This document shows, one piece after another, positions 1 to 10,740 of a stretch of DNA of 64,000 nt. The stretch's first letter is position 1. The number at the start of each line of letters is the position of its first letter. Under the pieces are notes generated by a model, which saw only the letters and a list, made by a program, of their open reading frames with translations, was not told where the DNA came from and did no database searches. The stretch is from the NCBI GenBank assembly GCA_015680685.1, contig MNCI01024076.1:64001-128000 (forward strand), in the 5' to 3' direction. This DNA comes from Gnetum montanum (taxonomy: Eukaryota; Streptophyta; Gnetopsida; Gnetales; Gnetaceae). The position numbers and the translations under genes were made by a program.

Positions 1-1425
1 TAGAAGAAGGGAGAGTAGGGAAGAATGTAGGCATCATATATGCCATGGACGAGATGATCATGATGAACCCCTACTCACTACACGACGTATGTTAAACATA
101 ACTGAGGCTGTTAGAATTCCAACAAGGCACCAGAAAGATAGTAGGATCAAGAGATTAGATATGAATAATTTAAAGGGGGATACAATGTTGATCCTCAGAA
201 TCACTTACAAGCATTCCATGATGAGTGTTCCTTACAAAATATAGAGAATGAATGGCAAAAACTATAGTTTTTTCCATGGACAGTAGTTAAAGAAGTAGAA
301 AACTGGTACCGATATTCAGAACTAGAATCCATTCGTAGGTGGAGTACTATGTTAGAACTATTTCATGACAAGTACCAAACGTACTTTCAAGTGTCTAACT
401 TACAAAAGAAAATCTAAGGCTGGAAACAAGGAGGACATGAACCCTTTGATGCTACCATGGGCCGATATTATGCACTGTTACATCATTGTCCTAACCATGG
501 TTATTCGCAAAGGGATCAACTGCACCATCTCGTTGTTGGGCTTAGGCATAAAATGAGAAGAACCCTTAGGACTTATGCCCAGGGAAGACTATCCGAGCTT
601 AGGTCCCATCAAATTCAAAGACTATTAGAGCAAGTTGCCAATGAAGAAGGTGAGCTATGGAAGAGAGAAAGTGTGGAAGAGTATAATTAAGATCCTTCCC
701 TCTGGAAGAGGGGAGTAAGATTTTGTGAGGATGAAGAAGAGTCACCACTCGAAGAGATGGTGAATAGGAAAACTTTGCATATCCAAAAGATAACATTAGA
801 AGTTTCAAAAAAGGTAGAACAAATGTGTGATTCCCTAGATAATAGATTTCAAACTGTTCTTAAAATAGTAGAGGAGTCTAGAGAGCAAGCTAGTGAGAAA
901 AGAAAAAAGAAAGAGGCTGAACATGCACATACAAAGGGTAAGGAAAAAGTTGTCATCATTGAAGAGGTTGTGGATTCAAAAACAGACAATGATAGTGGAT
1001 GTGAGATATGTCAATATGACCATCCTAAGGGATGTTACCCTGTAATCTCACATCTACAAGAGTCTGGGGTGTATGTAGTCTACCCACAATTGAACAAATG
1101 GCAAGCACCCCAAAGGTTACCTTAGCCCAAAGGTAACCCAAGACAGTTTCACCAACCCTTAATGTATTGCCCAAGTGGAACTCCACCACAACTGATTAAG
1201 CAATATCAATAGTGCAGCACCCACAATCATGGGGAATGCCACCACCAAGGCAATAGTATCCTTACTGGCAACCTAACCTGTATGGATATTATGTGCAGCA
1301 GCCAATCTCCCCACATGACTCTATTGGTCACATCACTCATCAACCTCACTATCAAGCCCACTAGTATTATGGAACTCCCTCTTCTAGGGGTGATATTCTG
1401 CAAGCATATCATCCTTCTCATTTGG
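1..1425 (+). pseudogene. gag: gag of element A (capsid, coiled segment, zinc knuckle), broken
   Basis: The capsid-like region (about 150-690) has the Athila-type gag pattern: a helix with NHLQAFHDEC, then W-containing helices, RRWSTMLELFHDKYQTY, GRYYALLHHCPNHGY and RRTLRTYAQGRLSEL. It is followed by a charged coiled segment (757-960) and a zinc-knuckle-like CEICQYDHPKGC (near 1000), in which C-x2-C-x3-H is visible. Downstream the frame becomes Q/H/P-rich. The reading frame changes at least twice (near 450 and again before 1422) and stops occur near 270, 415, 690 and 1125. The homologous gag of C starts upstream of what is visible here. Role known for the family: virion capsid and RNA packaging. 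Confidence 0.82.
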
Positions 1426-2165
1426 TCACATCTCTTCCACCAATAGCTCCACTACCACCTGCTCCAGCTATGCAGGGTGAAATCCCTACCCAGCCGCAGC
1501 AATGTAATGCCACAAGTGCTGTTAACTCTCAACCTACTATTGGTTCAAACAACCACATGAAGAAAAGACCTTTCTTTAGAACCAATAGACCAACCAAGCC
1601 CTTGCAATCACAAGCAGCTGATTCCTTAGACACCTTAGTATCAATCAAAACTTCGGAGCCCCCTTCAACCCAATCACTACAGTCAACACATACAGTCATG
1701 CTAACACATGATGTTACCGATTGGATCAAAGCTAGCCACCTTCCTAGGAAATTCTCTCATCTTAGGAGTCCTTTGATATACTTACAATTTGCTAGAAATG
1801 TGTTGTACAAGGCTCTTTTGGATTCAAGTACCAGTGTCAACTTAATTTCTCAAGAAATCTACAAGGCCTGGAACCTGCCTCCATTGAAAAAGAGCAACAT
1901 CTGTCTAGAGTTGGTCGACCAATCCACCACTGTCCCATTGGGACTAGTGGAAGACATTGTTACCACTATTTGTGGGTGGTTCTACCTAGTTGACTTCCTA
2001 GTGATTCAAGTAAACAATAGTAAGGAGGACTTCTCGATCATAATGGGAAGAGCATGGCTAAGCACCATTGACACACGCCTAGGAATCCGTGATCTTTCCC
2101 TAGAAATATCAAAGGAAAATACATTCGGAAAGCTCGAGAAGAAGAAAGTTCCATGCATCGCATAG
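1422..2165 (+). pseudogene. gag tail plus aspartic protease of element A (247-codon open frame)
   Basis: This is the longest uninterrupted frame in A. Residues 1-90 are P/Q/S-rich linker (gag tail, with KRPFFRTN, also found in C). Residues 95-240 are the retropepsin region: DWIKASHLPRKF, then ALLDSSTSVNLISQEIY at the position of the Athila active site DLGASVNL, then VEDIVTTICGW and DFSIIMGRAWL. The catalytic Asp is present but the following residues are changed (DSST where C has DLGS), so activity is doubtful. The first ATG is probably not a real start, because the protease is normally translated as part of gag-pol. B (7500-7890) and C (31800-32300) hold homologous copies. Confidence 0.8.
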
Positions 2166-2329
2166 AGTGACATAGGATGTAATTGCGTGCAAAGGTCATG
2201 GTTTGTGCAAAGTTTAACATTTCCTACATGCAATCAGTGTGCACAAGTGATTAACATACAAAGATGCCTGTATGTAGCAAGCACACGACAAGAAGACACC
2301 TAGTGGCTGACAACTGATCAAGAAAGCAG

Positions 2330-3600
2330 TTCACTCATATGCATAGAACCAACTGAGGGTTTGACTTGTGCTTACATCGATAACATAGATGCATTAGAGC
2401 AAGTCCACCACCAACTTCCAAGTCTTAACCTTGAAAATATCAACTGGGAGAAGCTGGAAATCCCTAAGAAATTTAAGCAGGAGCCCCTCGAGTTGAAACC
2501 ATTGCCCATAGGTATGGAATAGATGTTCCTTAAAAACGGAAAACTAGTAATTATCAATGCTAAGCTTGCTCCTCAACAGAAAGAAGAACTATTGAAGGTA
2601 ATTAATAGATGCTCAAAAGCCTTTACTTGGTCATATACCAAATTAACTGGAATAGATCCTAGGATATGCCAACATAGGATTTACACTGACCCCTCCATGA
2701 AGCCTTGAAGACAACCTCAAAGGCGATTGAATCCTAAGCTGAAGCAAGTAGTTAAGGAAGAAATCGAATAGCTTCTCAATGCTGGGTTCATATACCCCAT
2801 TATTGATAGCGAATGAGTTAGCCCCTTAGTTATTGTGCCTAAAAAGGAAAGCAAATGAAGGGGGTGCATAGATTTCAAGCTATTGAATATGGCAACATTC
2901 AAAGATCACTTTCCATTGCCATTTGTTGACCAAGTCTTAGACACCATCGTAGGGTATTGCTACTACAATTTTCTGGATAGATATAGTGGATATAATCAAA
3001 TACAAATAGCCCCAGAAGACCAAGCCAAGACTACATTCACCAGTCCTTGGGGATCATTTGTATACAAACAGATGTTGTTTGGCTTGTGCAATGCCCCTGC
3101 AACATTTCAATGACTAGTTCTAAGCATCTTGCAACAGCAGATAGGAAATGGTGTAGAAGTCTTTATGGACAATTTCTCCACCTATGCAGCAAACTTTGAT
3201 CAAGCCTTGGATTAGTTAGAGCAAGTGTTAAAAAGATGTGTAGAAACCAATTTGAGGCTCAACTGGCAAAAAAGCCATTTGATGGTCCAAGAGGGTGTAG
3301 TACTAGGGCACAAAATCTCACACACAGGGATAGAGGTAGACCCCAAGAAAATCAAAGTTATCCAAGGAATTACCCATCAATCTAAAATTGTGAAAGATAT
3401 TCGATCATTCCTTGGACATATTGGCTACTATAGGAAATTTATTGAGAACTTTTCAAAGGTTTCCAAACCATTGGTGGAATTAATGAAAAAGGATGTACCT
3501 TTTGAGTGGACCAGGGAATGTGAATTAGCTTTTCAAACTCTAAAACAGAAGCTAGTAGAAACACCCATTCTACAAGCTCCTGATTGGTCCAAATCAATCT
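2330..3600 (+). pseudogene. pol: reverse transcriptase of element A, broken
   Basis: A linker (IEPTEGLTCAYIDNIDALEQVH) leads into FLKNGKLVIINAKLAPQQKE, then the RT fingers (LNPKLKQVVKEEIE, GFIYPI, VSPLVIVPKKE) and palm (MATFKDHFPLPFVDQVLD, FLDRYSGYNQIQIAPEDQ, LFGLCNAPATFQ). The catalytic box at about 3162-3190 reads VFMDNFSTY, so the second Asp of the usual MDDF is Asn. The connection LNWQKSHLMVQEGVVLGHKI and RSFLGHIGYYRKFIENFSKV follows. Stops interrupt at 2519, 2706, 2770, 2815, 2857, 3112 and 3214; most fit C-to-T or G-to-A change of Gln, Arg or Trp codons when compared with C and B. Confidence 0.9.
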
Positions 3601-4140
3601 ATATCATGACTGACACATCCAATTATGCTTTAGGATCCCTACTTACATAGTTAGATGACTAGAAGTATCCTTATTACATCCACTATGCAAGTAGAAGTAT
3701 CATTGGTACACAACTTAACTACACTACCACAGAGAAAGAATTAATGGCTGTAGTGTTTGCACTAGAAAAGTTTGGACACTATGTATTGGGATATAAAGTA
3801 TATATATACATATAGATCATAGTGTAATCCGGTTCCTCATGAATAAGCCAATGGTAAGCCCTCGTATCATATGATGGCTTGTAATCTTACAAGAGTTCGA
3901 TTTAATGATGATCGATCGCAAGGGCACCAAGAATGTAGTTGTTGATCATTTATCTCGGTTGCAATGGGACAACAAAGAGGATGAGTATCCAATTTTTAAC
4001 CATTTCCATAATAAATTCCTTTTTACCGGTGTAGTGAATAATCAATCACCCATGGAGACAAACTAGTATAGTAGCATTCTTACCTATCTCCTCACCCAAA
4101 AAACACCACAAGAGTTAAACCTTAAGAAGAAACAATAGTT
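3590..4140 (+). pseudogene. pol: RNase H domain of element A, broken
   Basis: After the RT thumb the frame continues with IYIMTDTSNYALGSLLT (first catalytic Asp in TDTS), YYIHYASRSI, TTEKELMAVVFALEKFGHYVLGYKV and the tail around DRKGTKNVVVDHLSRLQWDNKEDEY. The stop at 3648-3650 (TAG) is CAG at the homologous place in C (33777-33779), a direct view of a CAG-to-TAG change. Further stops and a frameshift lie near 3815. Family role: removal of the RNA strand during reverse transcription. Confidence 0.85.
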
Positions 4141-5350
4141 TCTTCACTGAGCCAAGTACTGTATGGAGATCAATGGACAACTTTACAAAGTATGTCCTGA
4201 TAGCTTGGTTTGATGGTGTGTTCCCGATATAGATCAACTGTGAGTTCACCAAGATGCTCATGAGGGTCCTTGTGGGGGTCATTACGCTAGGAGATGAATG
4301 ACCATCAAGATCCTGCTTGCAGGATATTATTGGCCTACATTATTTTAGGATGCCCAGCGTTTTGTCCAATTTGTGAGCACTGTCAACGTGATGGGGAAAT
4401 GACTGCTAGAATGGAGGGTCTGCAATAATGGATTCAACTGTTAGAACCCTTCGACATTTGGGGAATTTATTTTATGGGGCCAATTACACCAATGTCCAAT
4501 GGAAAAGATTATATTATTGTTGCCATTGATTACCTAACAAAATGGGCCGAAGTAGCTACTGTTAAAAATTGTAAATCATCTCTAGCTGGATGATTTATTC
4601 AATAAAAAATCATAAACAGGTTTGTTGTGCCACGTGCACTTATTTCAGATAATGGTACATACTTCATAGGTGCAACTTTTCAGAAATTAATGCAACGCTT
4701 AGGGGTTGAGCATAAATTGACTACACCATACCACCCCCAAGCGAAAGGTTAAGTAGAAGTCACTAACAGGGAGATTATGAAGATATTGACAAGAACCATT
4801 AGCAAGTTTAGGTGAGACTTGAGCACTAAACTAAACGATGCTCGTTGGGCATACCACTCCACATGGAAATTCCCTATAGGATACTCTCCCTATGAGTTAG
4901 TGTACGGTAAATTACCAACACTTTCCATTCAAATTGAGCTTTGTACACTATCCACGACATGTGACCTCAACCTTGACCTTGATCTAGCACAAAAAAAAAT
5001 GGTTAGTAACCCTTAACTTGCTAGATGAAAACCAATTAGCTGCCCTATCATCTAACAAATTACACAAGGCCCTAAATAAACAACATCATGACCTAAGAAT
5101 TAGGAAAGTTAAATATCAGCTAAGAGATCAGGTTCTCTACTAGAATCCCACACATGTGCCACAACGTACTAAATTTCAAACACTATGGGAAGGACCTTAT
5201 ATTATTTATGCAACTTTTTCTTCAGGGGCCATGACAATATACAAAGCTGAGAGTTCAGATAAGAAACTTTTGGTCAACGTGCAACAAACCAAACTTTTTC
5301 ATGAGCTTAGGAGAACCAATACACATGCCACCTCTATTGATGGATAACCT
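4140..5350 (+). pseudogene. pol: integrase of element A with C-terminal domain, broken
   Basis: The N-terminal zinc-binding region is recognisable by DAHEGPCGGHYARR and GYYWPTLF (4250-4350). The catalytic core shows [32 protein letters not shown] (first Asp), ALISDNGTYFIG (second Asp), TTPYHPQ and VEVTNREIMKILTRTISK (catalytic Glu), so the D,D,E residues survive. The C-terminal part (4819-5347) has LNDARWAYHSTWKFPIGYSPYELVYGK and a small domain ending LLVNVQQTKLFHELRRTN. Stops are scattered (for example at 4593, 4749 and 4813). Confidence 0.88.
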
Positions 5351-6750
5351 TACTCACTATTTTGGATCTCCTCCTTCCAACTTAGTCGTGGGGGAGATGG
5401 CCACCTATGCTAACCATTCTAGGCCCTCAATTCTTTTTGAATTTTTTGACACGTTTTTGTTTTAGACATTCTTTCAAGTTTTCTTATTTTTGTTTTACAC
5501 CATCGTTCATATTTTTACTATTTTTTTGTTTGCTTGATTACTTTTATTCGTCATCCAATAAGTGCTCATGATGGTGGATTGAATTATATCATATTGATTG
5601 GTAATGTTTGGTTTTAACCTTTGAATTATGATGCTAATATTAAGGTATGGTTCTTTTGGTGAAATAGGCAATGAGTCCACGTCGTCCACTCATCCATACA
5701 ACTCTATGGTCTCCTTTGGCTTGGAACTGTACAGTCCATTTTTTCTAAGTAAACTTTTAATGAATTAGTGGCTGGGTACTTTTCAAACCAAGAAAAGACT
5801 CAAAGGATGAAAAGGGTGTGAATTCAAGGGGATTAGATGCATTTGTGCTCGCCATTCTCTTGAGTGCTTGGATGCTTTTTCTTGGGTTTTCCACCATTCT
5901 GACATTGTTCATAAAGTAGGAAGCTGAGTGAATAAAAATAAGTCTTTGCATGGTGTGGTTCTCACAAAAATAAATAAATAAATAAAAAGTGTGAGAATTC
6001 AATGCACAACCCTTAAACCTAATAAAGCAATACGGGCTACAAGCACTAGTTATGGAACTGGAAAGACATGTTATCCATGCCTAAAGGTTCCCTCTAACTA
6101 AGGCCCCTTCTTGCTTCCTGCTTCTCCATCTCACTCTCCTTGGAATGGTGGTGACTCTTTGTGAAAGCATTCTTGTTGCTTCAAGTGGATGGATTGGTCA
6201 AGTGTGTTGATGCGAGGTCACTGGATGTGGTTTGTTTGAGTCTGGATTTGGAATGAGTTCTACTCAGTCACATTAACCATGAAATACACAAGGGACATTA
6301 CACAACCTTGTTCTTGGGATTCCATTCCATTCTTTCCTCTCCATCTTTCTTCCCATTTTCCCACCTCATTATCAGTTTTATCATTAGTCCGTTCTAGGTT
6401 GATGCATTTTTTTCTTTGATGAATTCTTGTGGGTAATTTTTTAGCTCTTGCTTCCAAATGACATTTCTAGAGCCTACTGACTCTTTGGTTTGTGGGTTTG
6501 TTAGGGCATAAAAGGCATGAGCCTGCTTTGGGGAGGATCCATTGGCATTCCTTTTTGGTGAAATTGTTAACTTCTTGTTCTTAAACATTTCCTGCAATCA
6601 ATCATTTCTTATTTCATCCCCATCCATGACATCCATTTTATTGGCATTGTTGTTATTTTTTTCGATCTTTCTTGTTCCTCACATTTTTCTATCTTATAGC
6701 TACCAGAGGTTTGCTCTTAGTCGTGGGGGCCTTGGCACATATTTTTCACT
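5351..6750 (+). other. post-pol spacer of element A, non-coding
   Basis: This stretch has no convincing protein. It begins right after pol with a TCGTGGGGGAGATGG segment and is homologous, block by block, to the post-pol spacers of C (35490-36880) and B (10740-12100); E and F share shorter pieces. Recognisable shared blocks are TGAATTCAAGGGGATTAGAT (around 5820), the TGCATGGTGTGGTTCTCA block (5948) followed by an (AAAT)n run at 5966-5988, a CTAACTAAGGCCCCTTCT block (6097) and the TATA-containing block at 6503. The short frames at 5757-6002, 6260-6597 and 6542-6781 are not conserved between copies. Confidence 0.75.
6503..6551 (+). promoter_or_regulatory. conserved TATA-containing block downstream of pol (element A copy)
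   Basis: The sequence reads GGGCATAAAAGGCATGAGCC and continues with a CTTTGGGGAGGATCC-type segment. Homologous blocks occur in B (11999), C (36611, with a better TATAAAAGG) and E (47575-47531, minus). It lies after pol and, in B and E, upstream of ORF3, so an internal promoter is an inference. No transcript data are available from the sequence alone. Confidence 0.45.
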
Positions 6751-6751
6751 A

Positions 6752-6823
6752 AATTTGATAAGATCATGCATGAATGCTTAGTGATTTATATGGTTGAGTG
6801 TAGGGTCTACTTGTTGCTCATCA
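6752..6823 (+). repeat. 5' LTR stub of element B (last 72 bp)
   Basis: This segment, ending TTGTTGCTCATCA, aligns without gaps to the end of B's 3' LTR (16783-16854): both share the AATT-GA--AGAT start and the TTTATATGGTTGAGTGTAGG/ATTCATATGGTTAGGTGTAGG phrase. It is followed directly by the primer-binding site. The rest of the LTR is absent; post-pol spacer of A abuts it. Confidence 0.85.
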
Positions 6824-6843
6824 TTGACATTGTTGTTGGGCAC
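6824..6843 (+). other. primer-binding site of element B (tRNA-Asp type, decayed)
   Basis: TTGACATTGTTGTTGGGCAC directly follows the LTR end. The expected match to the plant tRNA-Asp 3' end is TGGCGCCGTTGCCGGGGA; E, F and C hold better copies at the same place. Several differences are CG or C lost to T/A. Confidence 0.7.
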
Positions 6844-6959
6844 TTGTAGTTTGATAAGTGCGTTATCTAGGACTTAGTGAATATTATTTCAGATTTTTGG
6901 AATTGACCCTAAAGATGCAATCGTTCAAAAATAGAAATTAATGCACACTAAATTTTTCT

Positions 6960-7330
6960 TTTAATCTAAAATGTATTTTTCTCACAGGCATGATGAATCA
7001 AAACTGTTGGTGCCCCAAAAATTCAAATTTGTGTACACTCATCTAGATGAGTTTGTACCTGATTTCACCTTCATCCTACATTAGGATGAACAACTACAGT
7101 GATGAGATATGGAGGGTAACGTTGTGTTGCCTCCCAACCGATCTATTCCAAGGATGCTACTCTAAACTCTTAAGAGGTTGGGCATCCAGGATCTTCATGA
7201 TGAAGACATTGTGCAAGACCATAACTATTGGGACTACTATCCCACTAAAACACAATGCAAAAGAGATCGGCACTAGGAGAAGTTCCATGAAGCTATGAAG
7301 GGGAAACTGTTCACTAACCCCTTGTTCTTA
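6960..7330 (+). pseudogene. gag: gag N-terminus of element B, rest of gag deleted
   Basis: In the frame matching C one reads VYTHLDEFVPDFTFILH, MEGNVVLPPN and, near the end, FHEAMKGKLFTNPLFLLNQ. This is the same N-terminal segment that C shows at 29450-29740. The capsid and zinc-knuckle regions seen in A and C are absent, and the protease region follows within about 100 bp. The change is therefore an internal deletion, not just point decay. The 83-codon frame at 7047-7298 is in the wrong register and is a shadow. Confidence 0.75.
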
Positions 7331-7399
7331 TTGAACCAAAACAACAAGGAGGATCCTTCATCCTTTGCATCCATTTCTTTGAAGAGCCTTTAAAACCAA

Positions 7400-8030
7400 A
7401 TGCCTTCAAAGATTTGCACAATCATGTTAACCCATGTTATATCTAATTGGATCAAGGTTGGCAACCTTCCTAGGAAAAGTGCTGATCTTGGTAATACTCT
7501 CATCTACTTATAGATTGTTGGAAATGAGCCATGCAAGGATCTTCTTGATTTAGGTTTTGATGTCAACCTAATCTTTCATAAAATGTACTAAGCTTAGAAC
7601 CTACCTCCTCTTAAGAAGAGCAACATCCATTTTGAATTAGCAGATTAATCCATCACTATTTCCTTAGGATTATTGGAGGACATTGTGACCACTATCTGTG
7701 GGTGGTCATATCATGTCAATTTCCTAGTGATGAAGGTTGACAATTGCAAGGGGGATTTCCCAATCATTATGGAAAGGTCTTGGTTGAGCATTATTGATGC
7801 ATGAATGGGCATTAGAGATCTTTCCCTGGAGATTTCCAAGGAAAATGCATTCGAAAAGATCAAGAAGAAGAGGGTTCCATGCATCACATACATTGATACT
7901 GGGTGCAACTATGTGGAAAAACTTGTCTATCAAAAGCAAATCAATCAAAGCATACAAATAGTGTGTAGATGAATTTTAAATCCAAAAGTGCCTATATGCA
8001 GTAGCCAAAAATAGGAGGGCACTTAGTGAC
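7400..8030 (+). pseudogene. protease region of element B
   Basis: The frame shows MLTHVISNWIKVGNLPRK, DLLDLGFDVNLIFHKMY at the active-site position (DLG retained), LEDIVTTICGWSYHVNFLV, DFPIIMERSWLSIIDA and LSLEISKENAFEKIKKKRV. It aligns over its whole length with A 1690-2165 and C 31820-32290. Several codons are TAG or TAA (7513, 7591, 7647, 7802). The family's role is processing of the Gag-Pol polyprotein. Confidence 0.82.
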
Positions 8031-8059
8031 TCCTAGCTAATTCTAAAAGTAACACACTT

Positions 8060-8987
8060 TGCATGGAACCTACTAAGAGCCTAACTTGTGCCTATGTTAA
8101 AGGCATGTATAAATTGGAGCAAGTTCATAGCCAACTATATGATAATGAAGTTCATGATACTAATTGGGGAGAGTTGGAAATTCTTAAAAATTTTAAACAT
8201 GAGCCCTTAGAGTTGAAAACTCTACCTATCGACATGGAATATGCATTTCTAAAAAATGGTAAGATGATACTAATCAATGTCAACCTTGCTCTTAAGCAAA
8301 AAATGATGATGTTGAAGATGGCCAAAAAATGACCAACAACCTTTGCTTGGTCATATCCTAAACTCATATGGATTAATCCTCAACTATTCTAGCATTGCAT
8401 CTATACTAATTCAACCATGAAGCAAAAGAGATAGCTGCAGTAGTGGTTGAACCTAAAATTAAAGTAGATCGTCAAAGAGGAAATTGAACAACTCCTTAAG
8501 GTGGGGTTCATCTATCCAATTGCAAATAGCAAGTGGGTTAGTCCACTTGTAATTGTGCCAAAGAAAGGTGAAAAGTGATATGTTTGTACTAATTTCATGC
8601 TATTGAACATGGCAACATTCAAAGATCATTTTCCATTACCATTTGTGAACCAGGTATTGGACACTATTTCTGGGAATTGCTATTATAGCTTTCTAGATGG
8701 TTATAGTGGCTATAACCAAATTCAAATCAGGTCCAAAGATGAGGTGAAAACAACATTCACAAGTCGTTGGGGGACTTTTGTATATTATAAGATGTGCTTT
8801 GGTCTATGCAATGCCCCTACAACTTTCCAACACTTGGTCCTGAGCATTTTTCAACAGTAGATTGGTAGCAGGGTGGATGTCTTCATGGATGACTTGTCCA
8901 CCTATGGCACTACATTTGAGAATGCCTTGAACCACCTTAAGTAAGTTCTTAGAAGGTGTATGAAGACCAATCTTTGGCTCAATTAGC
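8060..8987 (+). pseudogene. pol: reverse transcriptase of element B, C-terminal part deleted
   Basis: The linker MEPTKSLTCAYVKGMYKLEQVH precedes FLKNGKMILINVNLALKQK, KEEIEQLLKVGFIYPI, VSPLVIVPKKG, MATFKDHFPLPFVNQVLD, GYSGYNQIQIRSKD and CFGLCNAPTTFQHLVLSIF. The catalytic box VFMDDLSTYG (about 8878-8907) is intact. The frame runs to TNLWLN at 8986 and then jumps straight into the RNase H phrase HIMMDASNYALG, so the thumb and connection region (A 3262-3590) is missing. Stops include 8329, 8391, 8433 and 8860. Confidence 0.88.
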
Positions 8988-9540
8988 AAACCATTTCACA
9001 TCATGATGGATGCATCAAACTATGCCTTGGGAGTCATGCTTATATAGTTGGATGATAAAAAACATCCTTACTACATCCACTACATAGGCTGAAGCATTGT
9101 GGGTGCATAGCTCAACTACACCATAATAGAAAAAGAGCTAATGGTGATGGTGTTTGCCTTGCAAACATTTAGGCACTATGTGCTTGGGTACAAGGTGTTT
9201 GTGCATATGGACCATATTGCCATTTGCTTCCTCATAAACATGCTGATGGTGAGTCACTATGTCATATGGTGGTTGGTGATCTTATAAGAGTTTGAACTTA
9301 CGATGGTAGATCAAAGGACACTGAGAATGTGGTTTTTGATCACGTATCTGAATTACGTTTGGACAATAAAGAGGAGGAAAGCCCACTTTCTCATCAATTT
9401 CCTAATAAACTCTTCTTTGCCCATGCATTAAACAAGTAAGTGCTCATTGAACCAAAATGGTATGATGGCATCCTTACTTATCTTCTCACTTAGGAAATGC
9501 CACAAGACTTGGAGTTCTAGAAGAAACAACAGTTTCCTTC
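8988..9540 (+). pseudogene. pol: RNase H of element B, broken
   Basis: Phrases in order are IMMDASNYALGVMLI, KHPYYIHYIG, IEKELMVMVFALQTFRHYVLGYKVFVHMDH and a tail with DNKEEESPL. It starts abruptly at the internal deletion junction near 8987. Stops occur at 9045, 9086 and 9108, and a frameshift near 9310 removes the conserved DRKGTEN segment seen in A and C. It is homologous to A 3590-4140. Confidence 0.8.
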
Positions 9541-10740
9541 ATTAGGCCAAATGCTTCATGGAGATTAACAAATACCTTTACAAGGTGTGAGTTAATGGCC
9601 TAGTTCGTTGGTATGTTCCTGATGCTGCTCAATTGTGCATTCTATGATATGCTCATGAGGGTCCTTGTGGGGGCCACTATGCAAGAAGATGCATGGCCAT
9701 TAAGATCCTGATGGCAAGGTATTACTAGCCAATAATCTTTAAGGATGCTCACCAATTCATTTGCTCTTATGAACACTATCAACAAGATGGTGGGATGACT
9801 GCTTGAATGGAGTGGCCTCAACAGTGGATCCAACCATTGGAACCCATTGACATCTGGGGCATTGACTTCATGGGTCCCATAACACCCATGTTAAAAGGAG
9901 AGGCATACATAATAGTCGCTATTGACTATTGTACCAAATGGGCAGAGCAGTAGTTTTCATTGACTGTACATCTTCCATTGCTGCATGGTTTGTACAAAAA
10001 AATGTTATAAATAAGTTTAGAGTGCTACATGCACTAATTTCTAACAATGGTAATCATTTTATAGGTGCTACTTTTTGCAAGCTCATGTAATGCCTGGATG
10101 TTGAACATAAACTAACAACACCCTACCATTCCCAAGCCATTAGTCAAGTAGAGGTTACCAATAGGGAGATTACTAATATCTTAACTTGAACAATTAGCAA
10201 ATATATGAGAGACCAAAGCACAAAACTGAATGATGTCCTTTAGGCCTACCACTCCACATGGAAACTCCCTATAAGTTACTCTCCCTATGAGCTGGTGTAC
10301 AAAAAATCACCAAGTCTTCCTATTCAATTCGAGCTCCATGCACTTTCAATAACCCATGATCTTGACCTTGACCTTAGCCTAGCACAGAAAGAAAGATTGA
10401 TCAACCTTATTATGTTAGATGAAAATCAATTGGTAGCCCTATTCTTGAATGAAGCACATAAGGCATTCAACATAAAATGCCATGACCTTAGAATATAGAA
10501 GGTAAAATTTTAACTTGTAGACAAGGTCCTTTATTGGAACCCCACACACGTACCTCAACAAACTAAGTTCTAAATGTTGTGGAAAGGACTTTACATCATT
10601 TATGAAGCCTTTCCTTTTGAGGCCATGTTGATCTACAAACCTGAGAGCCAAAACAAGAAGCATTGGTTAACATGCAATAACTAAAACTTTTCCATGAGTC
10701 TAAGTAAGTCAATGAAATCAATGCCTCCTTAGATGGACAA
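9541..10740 (+). pseudogene. pol: integrase of element B, broken
   Basis: The zinc-binding part shows YAHEGPCGGHYARRCMAIKIL. The core shows [22 protein letters not shown] and AIDYCTKWAE (first Asp kept), then ALISNNGNHFIGA, where the second catalytic Asp is Asn, then TTPYHSQ and VEVTNREITNILT (Glu kept). The C-terminal part has YHSTWKLPISYSPYELVYKK, FELHALSITHDLDLDLSLAQK and a last block around HVPQQTKF. Stops at 9951, 10089, 10203 and 10498 and several frame changes are visible. Confidence 0.85.

Larger units (their letters stand above)
1..6750 (+). mobile_element. Element A: Athila-type Ty3/Gypsy, gag-pol, 5' part outside window
   Basis: The order gag, protease, RT, RNase H, integrase on one strand is that of Ty3/Gypsy. 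RT phrases (SGYNQIQIAPEDQAKTTF, FGLCNAPATFQ) and the protease context (LLDxxxSVNLIS, where Athila has DLGASVNL) place it in the Athila group. No LTR is inside the window: the left end is cut by the window edge, and on the right the element ends near 6750, where an LTR fragment belonging to element B begins. Sequence and layout match element C closely from gag through the post-pol spacer, so A and C are one subfamily. Many in-frame stops and several frameshifts make it non-functional. Confidence 0.9.
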
